Below, piece by piece: positions 23,703 to 32,752 of a DNA stretch of 64,000 nucleotides. The first letter of the stretch is position 1. The number at the start of each line of letters is the position of its first letter. Position numbers and translations under genes: made by a program. The stretch is from an uncultured Porphyromonas sp. (GTDB lineage Bacteria; Bacteroidota; Bacteroidia; Bacteroidales; Porphyromonadaceae). The notes beneath the pieces were generated by a model that had not been told where the DNA came from, made no database searches, and saw only the letters and a program-made list of their open reading frames with translations. The stretch covers positions 1 through 64,000 of the forward strand of contig NZ_CALHDW010000006.1 of assembly GCF_938023125.1 (NCBI RefSeq), written 5' to 3'.

Positions 23703-25030
23703 AGGCTCTCTCTCTGGCTCGTACCATGCGGCGACGGATCGTACTTCTCGCCCTCCCCAATATCCTTTCCAATATCACAGTACCCCTCTTATCGCTGGTG
23801 GATGTGGGGTTGGCAGGGCATACGCCGGAGGGAAAAACGGCCATCGGAGCCGTGGCGGTGGCGTCTGGAGTGGTGAGCACCTTGTACTGGTTGTTCGGCT
23901 TTTTGAGGATGGGAACAACCGGTTTTGTGGCTCAATGTTTTGGCGCTAGGGATCTAAAGCAAATCAATCAGCACCTAGCGCAGGGGCTTTCGCTGGCCCT
24001 CCTCTCGGGGCTTTTGCTCCTCTTGGCAACGCCCTTGGTCTCTCTTTTTGTTCGCTTGATGGCTCAAGATCAGCTTGCTATTGCGGCATCGGCTCAGCTA
24101 TATGTCTCAATCGCGCTCTGTGGGGCACCTGCCGCCATGCTGCTCTATGTGCTCAACGGCTGGTTTATTGGGATGCAAAATACCCGTATCCCCATGATTG
24201 GTGCGATCTCTATTAACCTGATAAATATCGTCCTGAGTGCTCTTTTTGTACAGATCCCGGGCTGGGGTGTTGAGGGGCTGGCGTTGGGTACCATTATTGC
24301 GCAGTATGTAGGCGTGCTGCTCTTAGGGCTCTTGGCGGTGTGGCGTTATGGTCGAGTGCTGCGGCACTTTTGTTGGCGCGACCTATTTCGCCTTAGGCGA
24401 AGAAAAGGCTACTTCTCCACACAGCGCGATCTCTTCATACGCTCGGCGCTCCTCAGTGCCGTAACACTTTTCTTCACCTACGCCTCTACGAGTTATGGCG
24501 AAGAGGTGGTAGCAGCTAATACTCTTTTGCTGCAGTTCTTCCATCTTTTCTCCTATTTCATGGATGGATTTGCCTATGCCGGAGAGGCTCTCACGGGGCG
24601 TTATGTGGGTATGCAGCGGAGAGATTTGGTGCAAATGCTCGTGCGGCAACTCTTCTCCTTCGGTTGGCCTTTGGCTGTCTTGACCAGTCTTCTCTACCTG
24701 TTGGTGCCCTCTCCTCTCCTACACCTCCTCAGTGATAGCCCCGAGGTGGTGGCCGTAGCATTGCGTTGGGTGCCCTACATCGCTTTTGTCCCTCTACTGG
24801 GGTTTGCTGCCTTTTTGTGGGACGGCGTATTTGTAGGAGCTACCTATGCACGAGGGTTGCGTACCAGTATGCTGGTGGCTTCTGCTCTTTTCTTTGGGCT
24901 TTACTACCTCTCGCGAGCCTCTTGGGGCGTTGCCGCTTTGTGGATTTCCTTCGACCTTTACTTGGCTGCCCGAGGCATTGTCCAATGGCGGTTGTGGCGG
25001 AGGTACATGCCCAGCCTTACGAGCCGATAA
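23699..25030 (+). CDS. MATE-family efflux transporter, DinF-like
   Basis: The 443-residue protein has about twelve membrane segments in two related halves, as in MATE antiporters. The N-terminal LALPNILSNITVPLLSLVDVGLAG and GTTGFVAQCFGARD segments are typical of the DinF subfamily. The start is either GTG 23699, overlapping rfbD, or ATG 23726 (MRRRIVLLALPN). It exports cationic compounds in exchange for Na+ or H+; the substrate is unknown. A second MATE gene lies at 34840-36201 and is clearly different in sequence. Confidence 0.9.
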   Translation: MKALSLARTMRRRIVLLALPNILSNITVPLLSLVDVGLAGHTPEGKTAIGAVAVASGVVSTLYWLFGFLRMGTTGFVAQCFGARDLKQINQHLAQGLSLALLSGLLLLLATPLVSLFVRLMAQDQLAIAASAQLYVSIALCGAPAAMLLYVLNGWFIGMQNTRIPMIGAISINLINIVLSALFVQIPGWGVEGLALGTIIAQYVGVLLLGLLAVWRYGRVLRHFCWRDLFRLRRRKGYFSTQRDLFIRSALLSAVTLFFTYASTSYGEEVVAANTLLLQFFHLFSYFMDGFAYAGEALTGRYVGMQRRDLVQMLVRQLFSFGWPLAVLTSLLYLLVPSPLLHLLSDSPEVVAVALRWVPYIAFVPLLGFAAFLWDGVFVGATYARGLRTSMLVASALFFGLYYLSRASWGVAALWISFDLYLAARGIVQWRLWRRYMPSLTSR

Positions 25031-25061
25031 CTCTTGGGCGACCGAAGTCTCTTCCCTTTCC

Positions 25062-27689
25062 TTAGAAGGAAAAAAACATCCCTAGCTTGATCGTCCAGTC
25101 GGGAGCACCGGGTATGCTGCTTTTTGTAAAGCGGCGGAAGTATTGCAAGGAGAAGATATTGAGAATGTTTTCTATCCCTGCACTTCCCTCAAGATAGAGG
25201 TGATTGTTCATAGGAGAGACTATCTCGGGATAGACTAACTCCCCTACGCGTCGGTCTTTACGGCTTTGAGAGACATCGCCCCAATAGCCTCGAATAGAGA
25301 AAACCTCGCGCCAGCCCGTGAGCCTTAGTAGGGGGAGACGATTGAAGATTAGCCCTTTCATGTGGTAGTTGAGGACGAAGTGGAGGTACTTGTCGGATAC
25401 GTATTCGAGAGGTCGCATCAGCTCAAAAGTAGTCTGTCTCGCCACAAAACTATTGTTGATAGAGGGGGTGAAGAGATTCACTTCGTCTAGCTTGCCAAGC
25501 CCAATCCCGCCTTGTACATAAGAATCGATAAAGCCAAATAGGGAGAGGTAGATGCGGGCGCTAACTCCGGCCGTGATCATAGCTGTTGTGTGCTCGTTGC
25601 CGGGGAGGCCCTTGGGTTGTAGTTTTACTCCGAAGTTGAGTACGGGGTAGCGGCGACTCTCTTTGTCCATACTTACGGGGCGCCGTCCGTTGCGAGGCTC
25701 CCTCCCCGGTACGAATGTGAGGCCGGTATATAGGCTGGTCGTGGAGAAGGAGGGGATGGTTGTGAGGCTTCCATCCTCTGCTACTTGATAGTAATGCAGG
25801 TCGCCCGCAGGGGTTTTGTGGTCGTAAGTGATGGAGAAGACGGTGTGGATGGCTTGGTTCCAGTCCGCATTGAATCCGGCGCTAAAGCTCGTATTATAGA
25901 AGCGATTGCGCAGTTTCATAGTGCCTATAAGGGTGCTGAACCCATCTTTGTACATGGCATCTTCTCTATAACCGGGGACAAAGAGATCGTGATGCCCCGA
26001 GAGGTAAAAATTGCGTTGGGGGTATTCCTCCTCGTGTCCCTCCTTGGCAATAGGTGAATAGGTGATCTTGCCATAGTATTTCCAGCGCTTGTCGCCCAAT
26101 CCGTAGGCCACATACCCCTGTCCGAAGAGGTGCTGACTTAGTTTGGCATTGGTTACTCCCCCTACGCGGAATCGTGCTCCTTCTACAACGTTCCAAGCAA
26201 AAAGGGTCTCGATGGGGCCCAACTCGGCATAGTATTCCTCCCGCTTGAGTTTGTTCAGAGGCAGTCCGATGAATCCTCTTCCCATTGCCTGTGTTGCCTT
26301 AGCTAGGAAGATATACGACGGCTTCTGGTGCAGATAGTCGAGTATGGCAATGGTTCCTTCTCCCAATTTGGGTAGCGGCTCGGGGCGTTCTACAATACCA
26401 AAGTTGCTAAGAGTTGGCTTGTCTATCTGGCTACGCATGGGGGCACTCAAGGCAAGCCGAGGGTCTAGAGCTAGAGAGTCTTTCGCCTCTTCTCCTACTC
26501 GGTATTGCTTGTAAATGTAGGCGAGATCCACTTCACAGCTATAGGGAATTAGCTCGGTAGGCGTGAGAAAGGTATGTATCTCTTGCTTATGAGGGAGCCA
26601 AACGGTATCTCCATCAAGTACGGTTGGCGCATAGTGAAAGTCAGCAGACCAATGGGATACCCAGTCTACATTAGCTTGCTTTGGAACCTGAAGGTGGGCC
26701 TTAGCGAGGGAGTAGGAAACTGTATCTATCCATACTGTACCCGATAGCCCTATGCTATATTTGGAGAAGGGAACAAGCCCGATCTCGTAGGCGGGGCGCC
26801 CCTCTACGGCTACCGTGTCGAGTAAATAGTATTTGTAGAAAGAGGTGGAGAAGAGCTTGCTCATCGGCCCCGGGAACTGATTGTGCAGAATCTCCAAATC
26901 ATTGGCATAGAGGTCAATTTCAGGGTAGAGCTCCTCCAAATTTGTGTCAGTCCCGGAGGATTCGAGCGCCTCTTCCAAACCGGAGAAGCGTCGTCCGATG
27001 ATCAGTTCTTCGCGTTCTTTACCCCCTATAGACGAGCGTACTGACTCGCGCTCTCTGAGGGAGAATGGGCGCACCATCATACCCTCTAGAGCCGAACTGT
27101 CGCTCCACATACGCCACGTCTTCTCGGGAATGCCAAAGTACCAGCCTCCGGCACTATCGGCAGGAGTTGCCAAGCCCATCATCTGGCGGCGGTAGAGCCG
27201 GTAGGAGTAATCCGAATAACGTGTGATGCGATTCTTTTCCTTCTTTGCGATGGCTTTGTCTATAATCTCGACGGCCGGATTCCCTTTTTTTGTGTACTTC
27301 TTCTTGGGCGTTACCACCACAGTGGCAAGTTCTTGGCTGTTGAGCGTGGCGTGCCAGTAGTAACCGGTCTCCACATGTGTCTTGGCAATGGTTGTATTTT
27401 GGGTATTGTACCCCACCATACTTGCCGATAACATAAGGTTACGGCGGGAGGCAATATCTCTCGGGAGGGTGAGGGAGAACTTCCCTTCCAGGTCTGCACG
27501 AGTGCCGATGGAGCGATGCTTGGTAACGTAAACAGCCGCACCAACGAGGGGCTCGCCGGTGAGGGAGTCTGTGACTATTCCCTTGAGGGTGATCTGAGCC
27601 CTAAGGGGAGTAAGGGAAACAATGAACAGGAATAAAAAGACAATATAACCTAGATTCCTTGCGCTATTTCGAGTGTGGATTGGATTCAT
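25062..27689 (-). CDS. DUF5686 outer-membrane protein with carboxypeptidase-like N-terminal domain
   Basis: The 875-residue protein has a signal peptide (ending PLRAQ, about residue 32) and a carboxypeptidase-regulatory-like beta domain (about 33-120, GIVTDSLTGEPLVGAAVYV). A long DUF5686-type region follows. The C-terminal part has the alternating aromatic pattern of an outer-membrane barrel and ends in KLGMFFSF with a terminal Phe. Such proteins are common in Bacteroidetes and related to SusC/TonB-receptor plug extensions; the role is unknown. It is last in the murF-rpoN transcription unit. Confidence 0.85.
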   Translation of the reverse strand: MNPIHTRNSARNLGYIVFLFLFIVSLTPLRAQITLKGIVTDSLTGEPLVGAAVYVTKHRSIGTRADLEGKFSLTLPRDIASRRNLMLSASMVGYNTQNTTIAKTHVETGYYWHATLNSQELATVVVTPKKKYTKKGNPAVEIIDKAIAKKEKNRITRYSDYSYRLYRRQMMGLATPADSAGGWYFGIPEKTWRMWSDSSALEGMMVRPFSLRERESVRSSIGGKEREELIIGRRFSGLEEALESSGTDTNLEELYPEIDLYANDLEILHNQFPGPMSKLFSTSFYKYYLLDTVAVEGRPAYEIGLVPFSKYSIGLSGTVWIDTVSYSLAKAHLQVPKQANVDWVSHWSADFHYAPTVLDGDTVWLPHKQEIHTFLTPTELIPYSCEVDLAYIYKQYRVGEEAKDSLALDPRLALSAPMRSQIDKPTLSNFGIVERPEPLPKLGEGTIAILDYLHQKPSYIFLAKATQAMGRGFIGLPLNKLKREEYYAELGPIETLFAWNVVEGARFRVGGVTNAKLSQHLFGQGYVAYGLGDKRWKYYGKITYSPIAKEGHEEEYPQRNFYLSGHHDLFVPGYREDAMYKDGFSTLIGTMKLRNRFYNTSFSAGFNADWNQAIHTVFSITYDHKTPAGDLHYYQVAEDGSLTTIPSFSTTSLYTGLTFVPGREPRNGRRPVSMDKESRRYPVLNFGVKLQPKGLPGNEHTTAMITAGVSARIYLSLFGFIDSYVQGGIGLGKLDEVNLFTPSINNSFVARQTTFELMRPLEYVSDKYLHFVLNYHMKGLIFNRLPLLRLTGWREVFSIRGYWGDVSQSRKDRRVGELVYPEIVSPMNNHLYLEGSAGIENILNIFSLQYFRRFTKSSIPGAPDWTIKLGMFFSF

Positions 27690-27736
27690 TGTGAGGATTT
27701 TATTGTTGGTGTGGGGTAATTACTGGAGGAGGGGGC

Positions 27737-29203
27737 TTACAACTCTCGGCGAAGGCGAGCTATGGGGATGCCCAATTGTTCGCGATACTTTGCCACTGTT
27801 CTGCGTGCTATGGGTATTCCCTCTTGGCTTAGGAGCTTGCCCAAATCCGTATCGGAGAGAGGGGCTCGTTTGTCCTCTTTTTCGATCAATTGTCGTAGGA
27901 GGTCCTTGGTGCTTCGGGACGAAACGGCTTCTCCATCACTGCCCGTTGTGCCTTCGCTGAAGAAGAATTTGAGAGGGTAAATGCCGTAGTCGCTTTGTAT
28001 GTATTTGCGTTGGGTGATGCGGCTGATCGAGCTGATGTCGAGGGATACCGTCTCCGCAATTTGCCTTAGGACAAGGGGGCGAAGTTGCTGTATGTCCCCT
28101 GTGCGGAAGAAATCTTCTTGGGCTTGTACGATGGCACCTACAACGTGCAGGAGTGTCTTGCGTCTGCGCTTTAGAGCGTCGATAAACTGCCTAGCTTCTG
28201 CAATGCGCGAGGAGGCAAAGGCACGAGAGGTTTTCTCGGCTTCGCTCCTAATCGGAGCCTTTGTAATGGCAAGATATGCCGGTGATATGCCTAGTTGAGG
28301 GAGGTTGGGAGCATCGTTGATCCAGAGCTGTAGCTCTCCATTATGGAGGTGTACGGTAAAGTCGGGAACGATGCGCGATACCGCTGCCTCTAGGTTCGAT
28401 CCATACCCACTAGCGGGGCGAGGGTTGAGCTGTCGGATGATGCGTTGCGCTTCGGCGAATCGGTCCGGAGAGATTGCCAGCGCCCGTATAATTCGGTCGT
28501 AGCGGTGGGCCGCAAGATCTTCGAAGTAGCTTTCGATGATAGAGAGAGCTAGGCTCTGAAGGTCGTCTTTGGGGAGACGCTGAAGCTGCAATATGAGGGA
28601 TTCGCGCAGGTCTCGTGCTGCAATACCGGGCGGGTCGAGCTGCTGTATCCTATGGATCATTTGCTCTATTTCGGCATCGGAAACATCGAGATTCTCATTA
28701 AACAGGAGAGCATCGCTGATCTCGTGTAGAGAGGCGAAGAGATAGCCGTCGTCACTTAGGTTGCCAATGATGTATTCGGCAATAGTCAGCTCCCGATCCG
28801 AGAGGGTAAGAGAGATTAACTGCTCGTGGAGATCGTCCGACAGAGAGGGCGCTTCGTTGGGTTGCACATAAGAAGGTCCATCATCGTCACTAGTGGAAGT
28901 GCGAGGGAGCTCGCGTAGAGCATCTTCGCGCTCATCGTCTGCCGTGTAATCCTCCGGGGAGAAATCGTCTTGTATCCCCTCTTGCTCGTTTTCGGGGGTG
29001 CTTAGTGGCTCTTCGTCTAGGAAGTTGTCTTCGGGAGTTGTCTCCTCCCTCTCCTCTACCACTTCTAGGGCAGGATTGGTGGCAAGTTCCTCCCGAATGC
29101 GATCTGCAAGCTCTTCTCCGGAAACCTCTAGGAGCTTGATTTGCTGTATCTGCTGTACATCAATCGCTAGCTTTTGCCGCTGCTCTTGCCGTTGTTTTAG
29201 CAT
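27737..29203 (-). CDS. rpoN: RNA polymerase sigma-54 factor
   Basis: The 488-residue protein has all three sigma-54 regions: a Gln-rich N-terminus (QQIQQIKLLEVSGEEL) for activator response, an acidic region II (about 50-120), the core-binding domain, the helix-turn-helix, and the RpoN box ARRTVAKYRE near the C-terminus. It recognises -24/-12 promoters and requires an AAA+ activator, none of which is in the window. Its start overlaps the murF stop by 7 bases, so it is expressed with a cell-wall gene. Confidence 0.95.
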   Translation of the reverse strand: MLKQRQEQRQKLAIDVQQIQQIKLLEVSGEELADRIREELATNPALEVVEEREETTPEDNFLDEEPLSTPENEQEGIQDDFSPEDYTADDEREDALRELPRTSTSDDDGPSYVQPNEAPSLSDDLHEQLISLTLSDRELTIAEYIIGNLSDDGYLFASLHEISDALLFNENLDVSDAEIEQMIHRIQQLDPPGIAARDLRESLILQLQRLPKDDLQSLALSIIESYFEDLAAHRYDRIIRALAISPDRFAEAQRIIRQLNPRPASGYGSNLEAAVSRIVPDFTVHLHNGELQLWINDAPNLPQLGISPAYLAITKAPIRSEAEKTSRAFASSRIAEARQFIDALKRRRKTLLHVVGAIVQAQEDFFRTGDIQQLRPLVLRQIAETVSLDISSISRITQRKYIQSDYGIYPLKFFFSEGTTGSDGEAVSSRSTKDLLRQLIEKEDKRAPLSDTDLGKLLSQEGIPIARRTVAKYREQLGIPIARLRREL

Positions 29204-30516
29204 AGCTCTACAAGGGACTCAAAGTGCATGCCATGGGATGCCTTCATGAGAATGAAGGCGTGCTCAATGGGAGCAAGGCGGAGTTGCTCTGCCAAAATCT
29301 CTGTAGAGGGGAAGTAGTGGAGGTGGGGGGCTTTGGCTTCGCTCTCGAGAGCGGCGAACTCTTTTCCTACGAGGTAGCAGGTAATGCCCGTAGTCTCTCG
29401 GACTAAGCGTCGTACGAGGGCTAGATGCTCTTCCCGAGAGGCACTACCGAGCTCAAACATATCCCCCAGGATGAGGATTTTGTTTTGTGCGCCGGAGGTG
29501 GAGAGAAAGTTCTCTATCGCGGTATGCATACTCGAGGGATTGGCATTGTAGGCATCCACTACGAGGTTGTTGTGATGGGGCGTATTGGCAATATATTGCG
29601 AGCGACTATTCGAGGGAGTATAGTGCTCCAGTGCTATTACGATATCGGGAGGTGCCACTCCTAGTCTCAGCCCTACGGCTACGGCAGCGAGGGCATTGGG
29701 GAGGTTGTATTTACCTACGAGTTGCGTATGTACTCGGTAGGTCTCTCCCTGCCAGTAGAAGGCAAAGGCAAGGAAATAGCCCAAGGGGTGATCGAGCAGC
29801 GAGGCACGGAAAAAGGCCTCTCGGCTTGTGCCGTAGGTGGTTCGTACAAGAGGCGCAGAGCGCTGCATGAGCAAGGGGTCGTCGGCATTGACCCAGGCTT
29901 CCCCATTATGCTTCCCTAGCCAATCGTAGAGCTCGCACTTGGCTTTCGTCACTCCTTCAAAGGATCCGAACCCCTCTAGATGCGCTCTGCCTATGTTGGT
30001 AATAAGCCCAAAGTCCGGCTCTGCAATGGCGGTTAGTTCCGCAATATCGCCTATATGAGAGGCGCCCATCTCCACAACGCCGTATTGCATCTCCGGTGTG
30101 AAGGAGAGAAGGGTGAGGGGTACCCCTATCTGGTTATTTAGGTTGCCCATGGTAGCCCCAATGGTGTAGGTGCTTCTCAGTACGGCCGAGATGAGTTCTT
30201 TGGTGGTCGTCTTGCCGTTGGTCCCTGTGATGCCAATGATGGGCAAGGCGAGCCGGCGGCGGTGCATGCGAGCGAGCTCTGTGAGGGCTGCAAAACTATC
30301 CTCTACGTAAAGACAACGAGCCTCTTTTTGCGCCAACTCCGCACGATCTACCACAGCATAGGCACACCCTTTGGCAAGGGCATCGAGGGCAAAGTCGTTA
30401 CCGTCAAACCGCTCACCTTTGAGGGCTATAAATAGCGAGTCTCTCTTGGGAGCACGGCTATCTGTAGTTACTCCACTACAGCGTTTGAAGTACGTGTAAA
30501 GCTCGAGAATATCCAT
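29197..30516 (-). CDS. murF: UDP-N-acetylmuramoyl-tripeptide--D-alanyl-D-alanine ligase
   Basis: MurF adds D-Ala-D-Ala to the peptidoglycan precursor in the cytoplasm. The 439-residue protein shows the Mur-ligase P-loop GITGTNGKTTTKELI (about residues 105-119), the substrate domain at the N-terminus (VTTDSRAPKRDSLFIALKGERFDGNDF), and the DAYNANPSSMHTAI motif in the C-terminal domain. The length is normal. It is followed by rpoN with a 7-base overlap. No other mur gene is nearby. Confidence 0.94.
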   Translation of the reverse strand: MDILELYTYFKRCSGVTTDSRAPKRDSLFIALKGERFDGNDFALDALAKGCAYAVVDRAELAQKEARCLYVEDSFAALTELARMHRRRLALPIIGITGTNGKTTTKELISAVLRSTYTIGATMGNLNNQIGVPLTLLSFTPEMQYGVVEMGASHIGDIAELTAIAEPDFGLITNIGRAHLEGFGSFEGVTKAKCELYDWLGKHNGEAWVNADDPLLMQRSAPLVRTTYGTSREAFFRASLLDHPLGYFLAFAFYWQGETYRVHTQLVGKYNLPNALAAVAVGLRLGVAPPDIVIALEHYTPSNSRSQYIANTPHHNNLVVDAYNANPSSMHTAIENFLSTSGAQNKILILGDMFELGSASREEHLALVRRLVRETTGITCYLVGKEFAALESEAKAPHLHYFPSTEILAEQLRLAPIEHAFILMKASHGMHFESLVELC

Positions 30517-30569
30517 ACTATTGGAGTGTGAGGAAGAGTCTTGTAGGGGCTAGGCGTCTAGAAGGAAAG

Positions 30570-30615
30570 GAAGAGCACATGCTCTATCCCTCTCGGGACT
30601 AAGTTTGTGCTCTTC
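30570..30615 (-). terminator. Hairpin after the GYF/CD225 gene
   Basis: GAAGAGCACA (30570-30579 region) pairs with TGTGCTCTTC (30606-30615). On the minus strand a pyrimidine-rich tail follows the stem. The loop contains a smaller CTCTATCCCTCTCGG segment. Confidence 0.55.
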
Positions 30616-30658
30616 TATTGCGATGATGCTTATTCGCCGAGAGGTGACTATCCCCTAA

Positions 30659-31198
30659 TTAGTAGGCTGAGTCTAATACGGCAGAAAAGATCATTATGAC
30701 ACCCCATATGAGAACGATGGCTCCCGCTACTGCCATACTGGCAATAGACCATGTGCGAGCCGATTTGCTGAATCGTTCGGCTCCGGCGAAGTCGCCCTGA
30801 TTGTAGGCTTTCTCCACGCGAGTGGCATTTATAATGGCGGGGATACCCAAAGGCCATGCGCAGAAAATTGTGACGATGATAGCAAAAGCCAAATAGGTAG
30901 GGGGGCACTTGGGGGGAATGCCTCCGTTAGCGTAGATGTTATAGGGAGCGTTGTTTTGAGTGCCGAAAGGTTGCTGACCAAGAGGCGTTTGGAAGGGAGG
31001 AACTCCACTTGCTCCGTTGTTTGCATTATTTTGCCAGAGGAAGTCAAGCTCCGGGAGGAGGCGAGCCTCTTTCCAATCTTCCATTCCCTGTCTCCAGACC
31101 ATGGTCTGAGGAGTGATGTTTTCTTGGGCGAGCTGTTCAGCTTCGAAGGGGCCAACTTGTTGTCCGTTACGGATGTAATAAAATTTTTCAGTAGTCAT
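30659..31198 (-). CDS. GYF-domain/CD225-dispanin family membrane protein
   Basis: The 179-residue protein has an N-terminal GYF_2-type domain (about residues 5-50: FYYIRNGQQVGPFEAEQL, then TMVWRQGMEDWKEA). A flexible Gln/Asn/Pro-rich linker and a CD225-like C-terminus follow, with two membrane segments (about 105-125 and 148-175) flanking INATRVEKAYNQGDFAGAERFSKSAR. This combination is common in Bacteroidetes and thought to be a membrane adaptor. A hairpin terminator follows, so it is probably monocistronic. Confidence 0.85.
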   Translation of the reverse strand: MTTEKFYYIRNGQQVGPFEAEQLAQENITPQTMVWRQGMEDWKEARLLPELDFLWQNNANNGASGVPPFQTPLGQQPFGTQNNAPYNIYANGGIPPKCPPTYLAFAIIVTIFCAWPLGIPAIINATRVEKAYNQGDFAGAERFSKSARTWSIASMAVAGAIVLIWGVIMIFSAVLDSAY

Positions 31199-31252
31199 AT
31201 AGAGATGTCTTCAGTTTTCTAATTTTTCAGTTGCGAAAGTAGTGATTTTCTA

Positions 31253-32020
31253 TCACATAGAGCCTTTTTCGAGGCGTGCTGCTTGCCAAATCTTCCAATT
31301 TTCGTGCGCTTGCAAGAAGAGCATATCAATCCCGTTTTTGATCGTGGCTCCCTGGGCTTGGGCGAGCTGTAGAAATCGGGTTCGATCGGGGGAGTAGATA
31401 AGATCGTAGCAAAGATGCTCGGGGGTGATCTCCTGGTAGGGGATAGGGGGAGCCTCTTGTACGTTGGGAGTCATACCTACGGGGGTGCAATTCACAATGA
31501 TTTTGTGCTCTCGAAGGATCTCCGGAGTAATGTCGGAATAGGTGATGGCGTAGGGCGATTTAGGGGTGCGGCTTACCACAAGGGTGGCAACGCCTAGCTT
31601 CTTAAAGGCGCGTTGTACCGCACAAGATGCCCCTCCGGAGCCTAGGATGAGCGCACGACGTCTCCCCCCGAGTACGGGGGCTATGGATTGTCTAAAGCCC
31701 TCGAGGTCGGTGTTGTATCCGATGAGTTTGCGCTTGCCCCATCGTGAGTTTTGCACTACTACAGTATTGACAGCCCCGAGCAATGAAGCCTCGCTTTCTA
31801 CCTCATCCAAATAGGGAAGTATGGCTTGTTTGTAGGGACTTGTTACGTTGAAGCCGTGTAGATTGGGGTGTGCCGAAAGGAAAGCCTTTAGCTCTTTGAT
31901 ACTTGCTAGATCTGCCGTGATATAGTGAGCATCAATCCCCTCGGCGAGGAATTTTTCGTTGAAGAACTCTTGAGATTTGGAGTGCCCTACGGGGTGACCA
32001 ATCAGCGCGTATTCTTTCAT
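31253..32020 (-). CDS. aroE: Shikimate dehydrogenase
   Basis: AroE reduces 3-dehydroshikimate in aromatic amino-acid synthesis. The start MKEYALIGHPVGHSKS at 32020 gives 255 residues and overlaps the ubiE stop as ATGA, which settles the start. Substrate-binding Ser/Lys/Asp are seen in GHSKSQEF, NVTSPYKQAIL and NTDLEGF. The NADP-binding loop is LGSGGASCAVQRA. The protein is slightly short for the family but complete. It is last of the phoH-purC-ubiE-aroE run. Confidence 0.94.
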   Translation of the reverse strand: MKEYALIGHPVGHSKSQEFFNEKFLAEGIDAHYITADLASIKELKAFLSAHPNLHGFNVTSPYKQAILPYLDEVESEASLLGAVNTVVVQNSRWGKRKLIGYNTDLEGFRQSIAPVLGGRRRALILGSGGASCAVQRAFKKLGVATLVVSRTPKSPYAITYSDITPEILREHKIIVNCTPVGMTPNVQEAPPIPYQEITPEHLCYDLIYSPDRTRFLQLAQAQGATIKNGIDMLFLQAHENWKIWQAARLEKGSM

Positions 32021-32736
32021 TTTATGGCGTAATATAGGGTGGCAATTCCACCCGAGAATGCTTTGTACTCTGCCTTGCCATAACCTGCCTCTAGGAGCAT
32101 TTGGGTGAATGCTTCGTATTGAGGCACTTGGCGAACCGACTTGGGGAGATAATCGTAGGCTCCACGGTTGCGGGCAAAAAGAGAGCCTACAAGGGGGATA
32201 AAGGTGTGCGTCCAAAGGGTATATCCGCAACGCAAGATGGGATTACGGGGCACGCTAAGCTCTAGAATGGCAATGACACCACCCGGGTGCGTTACTCGGC
32301 ACATCTCCTCTAGCCCCTGAGCTAGGTGCTCAAAATTGCGTACCCCAAAGCTGCTTACCACGGCATCAAACGAACCCTCTTCGTAAGGGAGTGCTTCGCA
32401 ATTGGCAAGCTCTAATTGGATGTTTGCTTGGGGGGCTTTTTGAGCGATTTTCTCTCTCCCTTTTTGGAGCATTCCCTCGGAGATGTCTACGCCTGTGATC
32501 TGCTCTAGTGCGGGGCATTGCCTTGTAAGCTCCAGACTTAGGTCTGCCGTGCCCACGGCCACATCAAGTATCTTGTGGGGGGAATGGCTTGCTACCCAAC
32601 GAGCGGTGCGCCTACGCCATAGGCGATCAATGCCTAGAGTCATCAGTTTGTTGGCAATGTCGTAGCGATCGGCAATGCCGTCGAACATCCGACGGATGCG
32701 TTCCGTTTTACCTGTCGTTGGGGTAGCTTGATCCAT
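32017..32736 (-). CDS. ubiE: Demethylmenaquinone/ubiquinone methyltransferase
   Basis: The 239-residue SAM-dependent methyltransferase converts demethylmenaquinone to menaquinone, the likely quinone of this anaerobe and electron donor to its fumarate reductase. SAM motif I is LDVAVGTADLSLEL and the family signatures are SFGVRNFEHLAQGLEEM and DYLPKSVRQVP. The length is normal. It lies 16 bases after purC and overlaps aroE. Confidence 0.94.
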   Translation of the reverse strand: MDQATPTTGKTERIRRMFDGIADRYDIANKLMTLGIDRLWRRRTARWVASHSPHKILDVAVGTADLSLELTRQCPALEQITGVDISEGMLQKGREKIAQKAPQANIQLELANCEALPYEEGSFDAVVSSFGVRNFEHLAQGLEEMCRVTHPGGVIAILELSVPRNPILRCGYTLWTHTFIPLVGSLFARNRGAYDYLPKSVRQVPQYEAFTQMLLEAGYGKAEYKAFSGGIATLYYAIK

Positions 32737-32752
32737 ACCGGAGAGGGGAGTT

